From assembly GCA_023663905.1 (NCBI GenBank), contig JAMPGO010000006.1, positions 1 to 53,353 of the forward strand: a DNA stretch of 53,353 bases, read 5' to 3'. The notes beneath the pieces are model-generated. The model searched no databases and had not been told where the DNA came from. It saw only the letters and a list, made by a program, of their open reading frames with translations. Source of the DNA: Ruminococcus flavefaciens (GTDB lineage Bacteria; Bacillota; Clostridia; Oscillospirales; Ruminococcaceae). How positions within the stretch are numbered: position 1 is the first letter of the stretch; each line of letters starts with the position of its first letter. Below, in pieces: positions 33,041 to 41,599 of the stretch. Both the position numbers and the translations under genes were made by a program.

Positions 33041-34285
33041 ATGAACGAATATAAATTTGACATTATGCCTGTTGAGAACCCAAGTCCCAAAAAGCCCAAG
33101 AAGCACACTGCGCTTAAAATCACCGCTTCGCTTATGGCTATGGCAATAGTTTCCGCCGGCTCAATCGGAATCTACAGGCAGGTTGCGGAAGTTCCCGCAC
33201 AGAACGCAGTAGTTTCCGAGGATTCAATGGCTGATAAAGTTGCCGAAGCTGAGACTATGGGACTTATCCGCACAGAAAATGCCGATTCTGCTGTACTCTC
33301 TACCGAGCAGGTTGTTGAAAAGGTGCTTCCTTCCGTTGTGGGAATCGAATCACAGTTCACAATGACTTCCAACAGCAACAGCGGTTACTTCTTCGGCTAC
33401 AGTATGCCGACCGAAAGCCAGTCCGTAGGCACGGGTACAGGTGTGGTAATCACAGAAAACGGCTATATAGTTACAAACGCTCACGTTATTTACGACAGCC
33501 AGTACGGTGCAGGACTTGCCGACAATATCTCCGTTATTATGGAAGATGACAAGTCCTACGAGGCGGAAGTAGTCGGCTATGATACGGACTGCGACCTTGC
33601 CGTTCTTAAAATCGACGCAAAGGGACTTACTCCTGCTGAGTTCGGCAACAGCGATGACCTTAAGCTCGGCGAATCCGTTACAGCTATCGGAAATCCGCTC
33701 GGCTTCGAGCTTATGAACACAGTCACAAGCGGTATTGTTTCGGGTCTTAACAGAAATATCACCGTCAACGAGAAATCAATGAATCTTATTCAGACTGATA
33801 CGGCTATAAATTCTGGAAATTCAGGCGGTCCGCTTATCAACAAGTACGGTCAGGTTATCGGCATAAACTCATCCAAAATGTCAAGCACCTACTCGGGCGA
33901 AGCTTCAATTGAGGGCATAGGCTTTGCGATTCCGTCCAACGAAGTATCGGATATAGTTGACGACATTATGAAGTACGGCTATGTTACAGGCAAGCCACAG
34001 CTCGGTATAAGCTGTCAGGACGTTACTGAAATGGTATCGCAGATGTATGGTATGCCCGTAGGTGTATACGTAGTTGAGGTTTCAGACGGCAGTGCAGGCG
34101 AAAAGGCAGGACTTAAATCGGGCGACATCATCACAGAGGTTGACGGCGTTGAGGTTGCTACTTCCGAGGAACTCAATGCCCAGAAGAACAAGCACTCCGC
34201 AGGCGATGAAATTGAACTCACGTACATCAGAAACGGCGAGGAGCATAAAACGATTGTTACGCTTGACGAGATAAAACAGGGCTGA
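33041..34285 (+). CDS. HtrA/DegP-like membrane-anchored serine protease with PDZ domain
   Basis: The 414-residue protein has a short cytoplasmic start, one membrane segment (ITASLMAMAIVSAGSIGI) and an extracytoplasmic trypsin-fold domain. The catalytic triad is His148 (VTNAHVI), Asp185 (DCDLAVLKI) and Ser261 (NSGNSGGPL). One PDZ domain follows (about 325-410: QLGISCQDVTE, SAGEKAGLKSGDIITEVDGVEV). It degrades or refolds damaged exported proteins. A -10-like TATACT lies at 32983 without a clear -35, so stress-dependent control is possible. AAAGGA precedes ATG. A terminator follows. Confidence 0.95.
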   Translation: MNEYKFDIMPVENPSPKKPKKHTALKITASLMAMAIVSAGSIGIYRQVAEVPAQNAVVSEDSMADKVAEAETMGLIRTENADSAVLSTEQVVEKVLPSVVGIESQFTMTSNSNSGYFFGYSMPTESQSVGTGTGVVITENGYIVTNAHVIYDSQYGAGLADNISVIMEDDKSYEAEVVGYDTDCDLAVLKIDAKGLTPAEFGNSDDLKLGESVTAIGNPLGFELMNTVTSGIVSGLNRNITVNEKSMNLIQTDTAINSGNSGGPLINKYGQVIGINSSKMSSTYSGEASIEGIGFAIPSNEVSDIVDDIMKYGYVTGKPQLGISCQDVTEMVSQMYGMPVGVYVVEVSDGSAGEKAGLKSGDIITEVDGVEVATSEELNAQKNKHSAGDEIELTYIRNGEEHKTIVTLDEIKQG

Positions 34286-34286
34286 A

Positions 34287-34322
34287 AAAATTTTCCCTTG
34301 CACTATGCAAGGGAATTTTTTT
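34287..34322 (+). terminator. Intrinsic terminator after the HtrA gene
   Basis: TTCCCTTGCA and TGCAAGGGAA pair around CTA, with AAAAA before and TTTTTTT after. Confidence 0.9.
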
Positions 34323-34323
34323 G

Positions 34324-34332
34324 TGGTATAAT
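34324..34332 (+). promoter_or_regulatory. Extended -10 promoter of the metallophosphoesterase gene
   Basis: TGGTATAAT (TGnTATAAT) immediately follows the HtrA terminator; no clear -35 is present. Confidence 0.55.
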
Positions 34333-34352
34333 TAATGCAGGGAGATGATAAA

Positions 34353-35168
34353 ATGAAAAAATTTTCACGAAAAAAACTGCTGATTTCTGCGGTGATTGCA
34401 CTGATTCTGCTGATTTTCTGCTACTGGCAGAATAATATGCTCACCATATCCGAATACACGTATTCAAGCCCGAAAATTGCCGAAGAACTCGACGGCTTCA
34501 GGATAGTGCAGATTTCCGACCTGCACAACAAGAATTTCGGGAACAGGCTTATTGATAAAATCACTGAACTTAACCCCGATATTATCGTAATCACTGGCGA
34601 TATTGTTGATTCCAATCACACCAATATTGAAACAGCCCTTAAATTTGCCCGAAAATCGGCGGAAACAGCTCCGTCCTACTATGTTACGGGCAATCACGAA
34701 TACTGGCTTGAAATTTCCGAGCGTGCTGAGCTTACAGACGGACTTGAATCCGCAGGCGTAAAGATACTCAACGATGAGACGGTGACTGTCGAAAAAGACG
34801 GCGCTTCATTTTCGCTTACAGGGCTTGATGACAATACCCTTATGAGCGATTTCAGGAATATTCTGCCGTCGAATAAAAATACCCTCAACATACTGCTTGC
34901 CCACGAACCGCAGTATATAGCCTCATACAGCTCATCGGGAAGTGTTGATTTGGTATTCACGGGTCACGCACACGGCGGACAGTTTATTCTTCCGTTCATT
35001 GGCGGAGTTGTTGCACCCGACCAAGGCTTTTTCCCGAAATACACTGACGGAATACATAAATCCGCCGATACTTCTATGGTTATAAGCAGAGGTCTCGGCA
35101 ACAGCGTTATTCCTGTAAGATTATTTAACTTTCCCGATATCGTCTGCCTCGATTTAAAGCACTCCTAA
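34353..35168 (+). CDS. Membrane-anchored calcineurin-like metallophosphoesterase (YkuE type)
   Basis: The 271-residue protein has an N-terminal membrane segment (LLISAVIALILLIFCYW) and the metallophosphoesterase motifs QISDLHNKNFG, ITGDIVDSNH, VTGNHEYW, LAHEPQ and FTGHAHGGQF. It should hydrolyse phosphoesters outside the cytoplasmic membrane. In relatives lipid-linked substrates have been proposed. GGGAG lies upstream of ATG. Its last 15 bases overlap the end of the convergent mntP gene. Confidence 0.92.
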   Translation: MKKFSRKKLLISAVIALILLIFCYWQNNMLTISEYTYSSPKIAEELDGFRIVQISDLHNKNFGNRLIDKITELNPDIIVITGDIVDSNHTNIETALKFARKSAETAPSYYVTGNHEYWLEISERAELTDGLESAGVKILNDETVTVEKDGASFSLTGLDDNTLMSDFRNILPSNKNTLNILLAHEPQYIASYSSSGSVDLVFTGHAHGGQFILPFIGGVVAPDQGFFPKYTDGIHKSADTSMVISRGLGNSVIPVRLFNFPDIVCLDLKHS

Positions 35169-35723
35169 GCCGCCCAGCAGGAGCTTAACCCCGATAAGTA
35201 CAAGAACTATTCCGCCGACCAGCTCCGCCTTCTTCTCGTATTTACTGCCGAAACGATTCCCGACGGCGACCCCGATAAGGCACACCAAGAATGTAATTGC
35301 GCCGATAATTCCGACGGAAAACAGCAGCCTTTCTTTATGCGCCGTGAAGATAACCCCGACGGCAAGAGCGTCAATGCTTGTCGCTACCGCAAGAACCACA
35401 AGCTCCTTTATATCAAGCCTGTATTCCGCTGTTTTCTCGCCGTCATCCTCTCCCCTGATTACCTCGTAAATCATCTTTCCGCCGATAAAACCCAGCAGGA
35501 TAAAGGCTATCCAGTGGCTGTATGTACTTATGAAACTCTCGAAACGGCTTCCCAAAAAATAGCCGATAAGTGGCATACCCGACTGAAATATGCCGAAAAA
35601 CAGTGCAGTAACGAATGCGCCTTTACAGTCGATTTTTTTCATACTCAGCCCTTTGCAGACGGATACGGAAAAAGCATCCATAGCCAGCCCGAGAGCAATC
35701 AGGACAAGTTCGGTAATACCCAT
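35154..35723 (-). CDS. mntP: MntP-family manganese efflux pump
   Basis: The 189-residue membrane protein has six hydrophobic segments and the duplicated family motif seen in LALGLAMDAFSVSVCKG-like (residues ~10-25) and VATSIDALAVGVIF, with the conserved aspartates. It exports Mn2+ under excess. ATG at 35723 is preferred over TTG at 35729 because AAAGGAG is then 9 bases away. It is the last gene after two GNATs, and no Mn-sensing riboswitch is visible in the 37-base gap. Confidence 0.93.
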   Translation of the reverse strand: MGITELVLIALGLAMDAFSVSVCKGLSMKKIDCKGAFVTALFFGIFQSGMPLIGYFLGSRFESFISTYSHWIAFILLGFIGGKMIYEVIRGEDDGEKTAEYRLDIKELVVLAVATSIDALAVGVIFTAHKERLLFSVGIIGAITFLVCLIGVAVGNRFGSKYEKKAELVGGIVLVLIGVKLLLGGLGVL

Positions 35724-35759
35724 AGTCAACAGCTCCTTTTAAGCTATTCTATGCGCAAA

Positions 35760-36260
35760 TCAGAGCTTGTATTCCATAATATAATCGTCCATAACAAATC
35801 CGTTGCCTATATCTGTAATAGCGGAATCGGCGATTGTGAATCCTGTTTTTCTGTAAACGTCAACAGCGTGGCTGTTATGCTTGTTTACGGTAAGATACAC
35901 ACGCTTTTTGCCTGCTTTTCGGGCTTCTTCAATCACTCTTGCAAGCATTTCGGAAGCAAATCCCTTGCCACGTCTGCTTTTGTGGAGATAAAGCTTGCTG
36001 AGAAAAAATCTGTCATCCTGCTCGGGCTTTACGGCAAAATATCCGCACAGTCTGCCGTCGTCACGGACAGTAAAATAAGTATAGCCCTGATACTCAATCT
36101 GGTCGGTCATCGAATCAAGCGACTGGAATTTATCTATCATATAGTCAATCTGCTCTCTGCTGATGATTCCGACAAAGCACTCGTGCCAGATTTCGTCGGC
36201 AATTTCAGCCACCTGTCGCAGTTCGGAAAGATATTTAACTTTTGTGATTTCAACAGCCAT
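35760..36260 (-). CDS. GNAT family N-acetyltransferase
   Basis: The 166-residue protein has the GNAT acetyl-CoA loop in KLYLHKSRRGKGFASEMLARVIEEA and the terminal strand VYRKTGFTIADSA. The N-terminal AEIADEIWHECFVGIISREQIDYMIDKFQS is common in GNATs acting on small amines or peptides. The substrate is unknown. It lies 9 bases after the upstream GNAT gene and 36 before mntP. Confidence 0.92.
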   Translation of the reverse strand: MAVEITKVKYLSELRQVAEIADEIWHECFVGIISREQIDYMIDKFQSLDSMTDQIEYQGYTYFTVRDDGRLCGYFAVKPEQDDRFFLSKLYLHKSRRGKGFASEMLARVIEEARKAGKKRVYLTVNKHNSHAVDVYRKTGFTIADSAITDIGNGFVMDDYIMEYKL

Positions 36261-36269
36261 AATATAACC

Positions 36270-36821
36270 TCATTTCTCAATAACTCTCATATCAACAATT
36301 TTTCTCAGGAATTTTCCTGCCCAGAAAGTGATAAGCTCATCGTAATCCTTTGCAGAAATCCTTCCGCCGATTCCCATAACGTCATAGACCACAGAAGCCT
36401 CTTTGATACAGCAGGGCAAATCCCTGAAACCGCATTTAAGGTAAAAATTGCGCCTGCTGACTCTCTGGGAATAGTTCGGGGCGGATTTTTCAAGCTGTTC
36501 TCTTGCAAGAAAAATACGTTTACCTGCATAACGGACTTTTACAGCCTCGATAATCTTCCTGCCATATCCTCTGCCACGCTTATTCTCGTCAACGGCAAGG
36601 TAAAAAAGATAAGCCATATCCCTGTGGCAGACCGTATAGGCAAAGCCGATAACCTCGCCGTTTTCGTAAGCTACAAGAAACTCCGCCCTTTTCAGCTCCG
36701 CCTTGCGCATTATAAGGAAAAACGGCGCTTTTTCATCCGCAGGAAAAGCAGATTCGTAAATTCTTTTAATCTCACGGCGGATTTTTCTGTCGTTCTTATA
36801 TTTTCTGACTCTGAATCCCAT
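36270..36821 (-). CDS. GNAT family N-acetyltransferase
   Basis: The 183-residue protein shows the GNAT core AYLFYLAVDENKRGRGYGRKIIEAVK (R/Q-x-x-G-x-G/A loop) and RRNFYLKCGFRDL. Its N-terminal part (NDRKIRREIKRIYESAFPADEKAPF) is typical of small uncharacterised Firmicutes GNATs. AAAAGGAG stands 9 bases before ATG. It shares no strong sequence similarity with the next GNAT, so tandem duplication is not recent. Confidence 0.9.
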   Translation of the reverse strand: MGFRVRKYKNDRKIRREIKRIYESAFPADEKAPFFLIMRKAELKRAEFLVAYENGEVIGFAYTVCHRDMAYLFYLAVDENKRGRGYGRKIIEAVKVRYAGKRIFLAREQLEKSAPNYSQRVSRRNFYLKCGFRDLPCCIKEASVVYDVMGIGGRISAKDYDELITFWAGKFLRKIVDMRVIEK

Positions 36822-36848
36822 AAAACACAGCTCCTTTTGCTGTCAGAA

Positions 36849-36873
36849 AATCCCCTGCAAAAAGCAAGGGATT
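36849..36873 (-). terminator. Terminator after yebC
   Basis: Read on the minus strand, AATCCCTTGC and GCAGGGGATT pair around TTTTT and are followed by TTCTG; the U tract is short. Confidence 0.55.
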
Positions 36874-36879
36874 TCTTTA

Positions 36880-37611
36880 TTATTCTTCAGGCATCTCCCA
36901 GTTGTGATAAACGTTCTGAACGTCGTCATTGTCCTCGAGGTGTTCAAGAAGAAGATTCATTTTCTTGATATGCTCTTCGTCGGTAAGGGTAGTATAATTT
37001 GCGGGAATCATCTCCGATTCAGCCGAAATAACGTTGTAGCCCTTTGCTGTAAGTCCCTCTCTGAGAGCGTGAAGATTCTCGGGAGCGCATTCGATTTCAA
37101 CAGTCTCTTCGGTTACGTCGAAATCATCTCCTCCGCACTCAAAAACGTCGTCCATAACAGTATCTTCATCGAGACCTGTATTTTCAAGAATCACAATACC
37201 CTTTTTGCTGAACATAAACGAAACACATCCGGAAGTACCGAGATTTCCGCCGAATTTGTCAAAATAGTGGCGAACGTCTCCTGCAGTTCTGTTCTTGTTG
37301 TCCGTAAGGCACTCCACGATAACGGCAACACCGTTAGGACCATAGCCCTCGTATACCATATTCTCGTAGTTATTCTTGTCCTCACCGCCGGCAGCCTTCT
37401 TGATAACACGCTCGATGTTGTCATTGGGAACGTTGTTAGCCTTAGCCTTAGCGATAAGGTCACGGAGCTTGCTGTTATTATTCGGGTCAGGACCGCCCTC
37501 TCTTACGACAACAGTAATTTCTCTGCCGATTTTGGTGAAAATCTTGCCCTTTACAGCGTCAGTAGCTTCCTTTTTTCGTTTGATATTATTCCATTTTGAA
37601 TGACCTGACAT
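36880..37611 (-). CDS. yebC: YebC/PmpR family protein (TACO1-like)
   Basis: The 243-residue protein begins with the diagnostic SGHSKWNNIKRKKEATDA and has IGREITVVVREGGPDPNNNSKLR, NVPNDNIERVIKKAAGG and YEGYGPNGVAVIVE. Members are described as DNA-binding regulators or, more recently, translation factors that help ribosomes at difficult motifs. ATG at 37611 has AGGAG 9 bases upstream. It is the last gene of the run that starts at rplU. Confidence 0.96.
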   Translation of the reverse strand: MSGHSKWNNIKRKKEATDAVKGKIFTKIGREITVVVREGGPDPNNNSKLRDLIAKAKANNVPNDNIERVIKKAAGGEDKNNYENMVYEGYGPNGVAVIVECLTDNKNRTAGDVRHYFDKFGGNLGTSGCVSFMFSKKGIVILENTGLDEDTVMDDVFECGGDDFDVTEETVEIECAPENLHALREGLTAKGYNVISAESEMIPANYTTLTDEEHIKKMNLLLEHLEDNDDVQNVYHNWEMPEE

Positions 37612-37624
37612 TTCTTGTCTCTCC

Positions 37625-37816
37625 TTATTCTGAATAAATATAATTTTCGTCGGAATCACGCTTGATTCTCTTGAGCTGAGCCTTCTTATTGTCATAGTAG
37701 TCAATAACAGCCATCACAGAAGCTCCGAGAAGAAAACCGATAGCAAATCCGGCACATATTCCGAGAGTCGCTTTGCTTGTTGTTTCAACAGCTTCCTCAA
37801 TGCTAAATTCTTCCAT
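37625..37816 (-). CDS. Small membrane protein (63 residues)
   Basis: A strong AAAGGAGGA precedes ATG at 37816. The product has an acidic start (MEEFSIEEAVE), one glycine/alanine-rich membrane segment (LGICAGFAIGFLLGASVMAVI) and a charged, basic-then-acidic tail. No family is recognised. It is 14 bases from the Sel1 gene before and 13 from yebC after, so it is expressed with them. A membrane anchor partner for the Sel1 protein is one possibility. Confidence 0.75.
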   Translation of the reverse strand: MEEFSIEEAVETTSKATLGICAGFAIGFLLGASVMAVIDYYDNKKAQLKRIKRDSDENYIYSE

Positions 37817-37830
37817 TGCAATATCCTCCT

Positions 37831-38700
37831 TTATAATATATCTATAAGGTACTGAATCTTTGATTCAAGACCTCTTACACCAGCACTTTTAGCCCATTCA
37901 TAGAACATAATAGCGTCCATAATTCGTCTGTCTCTTCCGCTGTTACAGCCATAAGCATTTTCACAACGGCGAGCAGTTTCGAGCATACCCTGAACATTAC
38001 TGTGATTTGCCGATTTTTTATACCAGTCGAACGCTATATTCTGATTTACGTCCACACCATATCCGTTAGCATAACATACACCAAGCATATATAAAGCATC
38101 GCCGTTATTTCTGTCAGCAGCTTTTCTAAACCATTCAACAGCCTTGTAATTATCTTTATCAGTGCCGTATCCGTTAAGATAACACTCTCCGAGCATAGGC
38201 ATTGCCTGAACATATCCCTTTTCAGAAGAAAGCAACAGGCACTTGAAAGCCTTGGCATAGTCCTTGCTTTCATAATAATTACGTCCCATCTGAAACAGCT
38301 TTTCGGGGTCGCTCTCGGCAATTACAACGTCCTGCCAGTTTGCAGCTGCGGCAAATGCCTCGACTACAATCTCAATAGCAGAAGGAGTAAACATATCGCT
38401 GAGTTCCATACGTACTTTGTCAATGCTGTCCTGATAGTTCTCTTTTGAGACATTCGTAAAATACTGCATTATTCCCTGATTGAGCGCAGCAGAAAGAATG
38501 CTGTTTTCCTTTTTGAGATTCGGCGCAACTTCTGCGAAACGAACCATAAACGTAGAAGAATCCGCCAGAATATCTCTGCCATAGACATTGATAAGATGTT
38601 CTATTGCGTCAGTGACATTCTCAATTTTTCTGACATCTCCGGCATTGTCATAATTCCTTGAACCTGCATTGTCACAATTTCTTGAACCGGCATTATCCAT
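37831..38700 (-). CDS. Sel1-repeat protein with conserved N-terminal domain and N-terminal tandem repeats
   Basis: The 289-residue protein starts with DNAGSRNC and DNAGSRNY, encoded by 24-base tandem units, and a third partial DNAG. Residues ~22-125 are the helical domain shared with the protein at 6068-6898 (DILADSSTFMVRF, APNLKKENSI, ALNQGI, AIEIVVEA, NWQDVV). Sel1 repeats occupy about 135-280 (YAKAFKCLLLSSEKG, YKAVEWFRKAADRN, IAFDWYKKSANHS). It is cytoplasmic, of unknown partner. AAAGGAGG precedes ATG. It lies between mrnC and a small membrane protein in the rplU-yebC run. Confidence 0.87.
   Translation of the reverse strand: MDNAGSRNCDNAGSRNYDNAGDVRKIENVTDAIEHLINVYGRDILADSSTFMVRFAEVAPNLKKENSILSAALNQGIMQYFTNVSKENYQDSIDKVRMELSDMFTPSAIEIVVEAFAAAANWQDVVIAESDPEKLFQMGRNYYESKDYAKAFKCLLLSSEKGYVQAMPMLGECYLNGYGTDKDNYKAVEWFRKAADRNNGDALYMLGVCYANGYGVDVNQNIAFDWYKKSANHSNVQGMLETARRCENAYGCNSGRDRRIMDAIMFYEWAKSAGVRGLESKIQYLIDIL
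38650..38673 (-). repeat. 24-base tandem repeat, copy 2
   Basis: Second full unit, encoding DNAGSRNY; followed by GACAATGCCGG of a partial third unit. Confidence 0.85.
38674..38697 (-). repeat. 24-base tandem repeat, copy 1 of about 2.4
   Basis: Copy 1 (38697-38674) and copy 2 (38673-38650) differ at a few positions, and a partial third begins at 38649. Each unit encodes DNAGSRN(C/Y). Confidence 0.85.
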
Positions 38701-38727
38701 ATAATATCCTCCTTTATAATATTTATT

Positions 38728-39138
38728 TCACGCACCGAAATCGAGCGGAGCGTCTTGTATAATAATCCCGAAAAGCTCACCTATTCTTTCGGAACGACCG
38801 AGAAGATGAAGATACCCGAACAGGCACTCCACAGCCGTCGCCCTCCTGTATTCCACAGCGTCAGCGTGCTTGGGAACTGTATTTCCCGTAGCATTTCTGC
38901 CACGTTTCAGTACAGCAAGCTCCTTTTCCGTAAGATATTCCGTAAGCTTTTCATAAGCCCGTGACTGAAATTCCGCACAGACGAGCTGAACTTTTGCCGA
39001 ATGAAGCTTCGCAACAGGCATATTCGCAATCCTGAGAAGATGTTCCCTGACGAGCGTATCATAAACGCTGTCGCCGAGAAAGGCAAGGCTCAGCGGACTG
39101 TACATATTAACGTCACGTTCTGTAAGATTTTTTCCCAT
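38728..39138 (-). CDS. mrnC: Mini-ribonuclease III
   Basis: The 136-residue protein is a lone RNase III catalytic domain: PLSLAFLGDSVYDTLVREHLL with the metal-binding acid, KLHSAKVQLVCAEFQSRAYEKL, RGRNATGNTVPKHADAVEYRRATAVECLFGYLHLLG. Mini-III matures 23S rRNA ends and lacks a dsRNA-binding domain. ATG at 39138 lies 1 base after the obg stop; there is no good ribosome site, so translation is probably coupled. Length fits the family. Confidence 0.93.
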   Translation of the reverse strand: MGKNLTERDVNMYSPLSLAFLGDSVYDTLVREHLLRIANMPVAKLHSAKVQLVCAEFQSRAYEKLTEYLTEKELAVLKRGRNATGNTVPKHADAVEYRRATAVECLFGYLHLLGRSERIGELFGIIIQDAPLDFGA

Positions 39139-39139
39139 A

Positions 39140-40471
<1,332 letters not shown>

Positions 40472-40489
40472 TTATATGCAAAAAATTGC

Positions 40490-40771
40490 TTACTGTTCAG
40501 CGTAAACAGAAACCTTCTTGCGGTCTCTGCCGAGACGCTCAAACTTAACCTTTCCGCTTACTGTAGCGAAAATAGTATCATCAGAACCGATACCAACGCC
40601 AACACCCGGGTGGATGTGTGTACCTCTCTGGCGAACGATGATATTGCCGGCCTTAACAAACTGACCGTCAGCACACTTAACACCAAGTCTCTTGGACTCA
40701 GAGTCACGACCGTTCTTTGTAGAACCAACACCCTTTTTGTGAGCGAAGAACTGCATACTAATCTTGAACAT
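40490..40771 (-). CDS. rpmA: 50S ribosomal protein L27 with cleavable N-terminal extension
   Basis: The 93-residue product begins [23 protein letters not shown]-like (position 1-20 shows the Firmicutes extension ending in QFF, before AHKKG). The extension is removed by Prp, whose gene lies 3 bases upstream. The mature N-terminus reaches the peptidyl-transferase centre. GGAGGTG inside the end of prp serves as the ribosome site. Confidence 0.97.
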   Translation of the reverse strand: MFKISMQFFAHKKGVGSTKNGRDSESKRLGVKCADGQFVKAGNIIVRQRGTHIHPGVGVGIGSDDTIFATVSGKVKFERLGRDRKKVSVYAEQ

Positions 40772-40774
40772 AGC

Positions 40775-41089
40775 TTACACCTCCGAAATAGTGATTTTGA
40801 TAGTTTTTGGAAAATCCTCGAGAATAAGCTCAAAATGGTGCATAAGCTGACGTATAATGCGTGGCGATATGTCGTCTCCAGCGTTTTTTACAACGCACCT
40901 GACAGCACCGCCGTCGCTTGTAGCCTTGACATCGATTTTGAACTCATAGAGCATATTCACAGTCAGCTGAACAGCGGAAGAAACTGCCGCACAGACAATA
41001 TCCCTTCCTCTTGGAGCATATCCCGTATGTCCGCTTATTTTGAATCCCGAAAAAATTCCTTTGGTTTTGTAAAATTCTGCCTGAACCAT
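40775..41089 (-). CDS. prp: Ribosomal-processing cysteine protease Prp
   Basis: The 104-residue protein has the Prp catalytic motif GHTGYAPRGRDIVCAAVS with His21 and Cys33. It cleaves the L27 extension. Its place between rplU and rpmA is the conserved Firmicutes arrangement. ATG at 41089 starts two bases after the rplU stop; an upstream TTG overlapping that stop is less likely. Confidence 0.95.
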   Translation of the reverse strand: MVQAEFYKTKGIFSGFKISGHTGYAPRGRDIVCAAVSSAVQLTVNMLYEFKIDVKATSDGGAVRCVVKNAGDDISPRIIRQLMHHFELILEDFPKTIKITISEV

Positions 41090-41091
41090 AA

Positions 41092-41403
41092 TCAAGCCTT
41101 GATAGCTTCAATCTTAACCTGAGTGTAAGGCTGTCTGTGACCCATCTTTCTCTTTTCACTCTTCTTGGGCTTGTAAGTGAAAACAGTGATTTTCTTAGCC
41201 TTGCCATTCTTGATAACCTTAGCTTCAACAGCAGCGCCTTCAACATAAGGAGTTCCTACCTTGATACCGTCTTCAGCACCAACAGCAACAACCTTGTCGA
41301 AAGTAACAGTTTCGTCAGCCTCAACTGCAAGCTTCTCGATAAAGATAACGTCTCCTTCGTTTACCTGATACTGCTTTCCGCCTGTTTCAATAACTGCGTA
41401 CAT
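41092..41403 (-). CDS. rplU: 50S ribosomal protein L21
   Basis: The 103-residue protein starts [18 protein letters not shown], has [23 protein letters not shown] and ends [13 protein letters not shown], all diagnostic of L21. It binds 23S rRNA in the large subunit. It is the first gene of a long minus-strand run and has its own promoter and structured leader. Confidence 0.98.
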   Translation of the reverse strand: MYAVIETGGKQYQVNEGDVIFIEKLAVEADETVTFDKVVAVGAEDGIKVGTPYVEGAAVEAKVIKNGKAKKITVFTYKPKKSEKRKMGHRQPYTQVKIEAIKA

Positions 41404-41485
41404 TTTAAGTACACCTGCCTTTTTCAAAAAACTCGCTGCACCAGGCGTGCAAAAACAACTTTAAAAGCCTGTCTGCAAGCGGCAT
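41404..41485 (-). promoter_or_regulatory. Putative ribosomal protein L21 leader
   Basis: The ~85-base leader has paired segments (TGCCGCTTGCAGACAGGC and GCACGCCTGGTGC-like) just before rplU, the position of the autoregulatory L21 leader in Firmicutes. Assigned mainly by position. Confidence 0.45.
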
Positions 41486-41490
41486 ATATT

Positions 41491-41519
41491 ATTTTAGCAC
41501 ATTTTCCGTGAATTGTCAA
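41491..41519 (-). promoter_or_regulatory. Promoter of the rplU-prp-rpmA-obg run
   Basis: On the minus strand TTGACA (41519-41514) and TAAAAT (41496-41491) with a 17-base spacer. Confidence 0.8.
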
Positions 41520-41599
41520 GTGTTTTCTGAATTATTTTTCAAAAAAAGTGAAAACGGGGAAAAATATCGGTATTTCCCCGAATTTCACGGGATTTCAGA

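Noticed and set aside
35724-35759. A manganese-sensing (yybP-ykoY) riboswitch before mntP
   Set aside because: The intergenic gap is only 36 bases, too short for the aptamer.
35337-36968. A 543-residue open frame on the plus strand
   Set aside because: It runs antisense to mntP and two GNAT genes with clear family motifs and has no ribosome site; it is a frame shadow.
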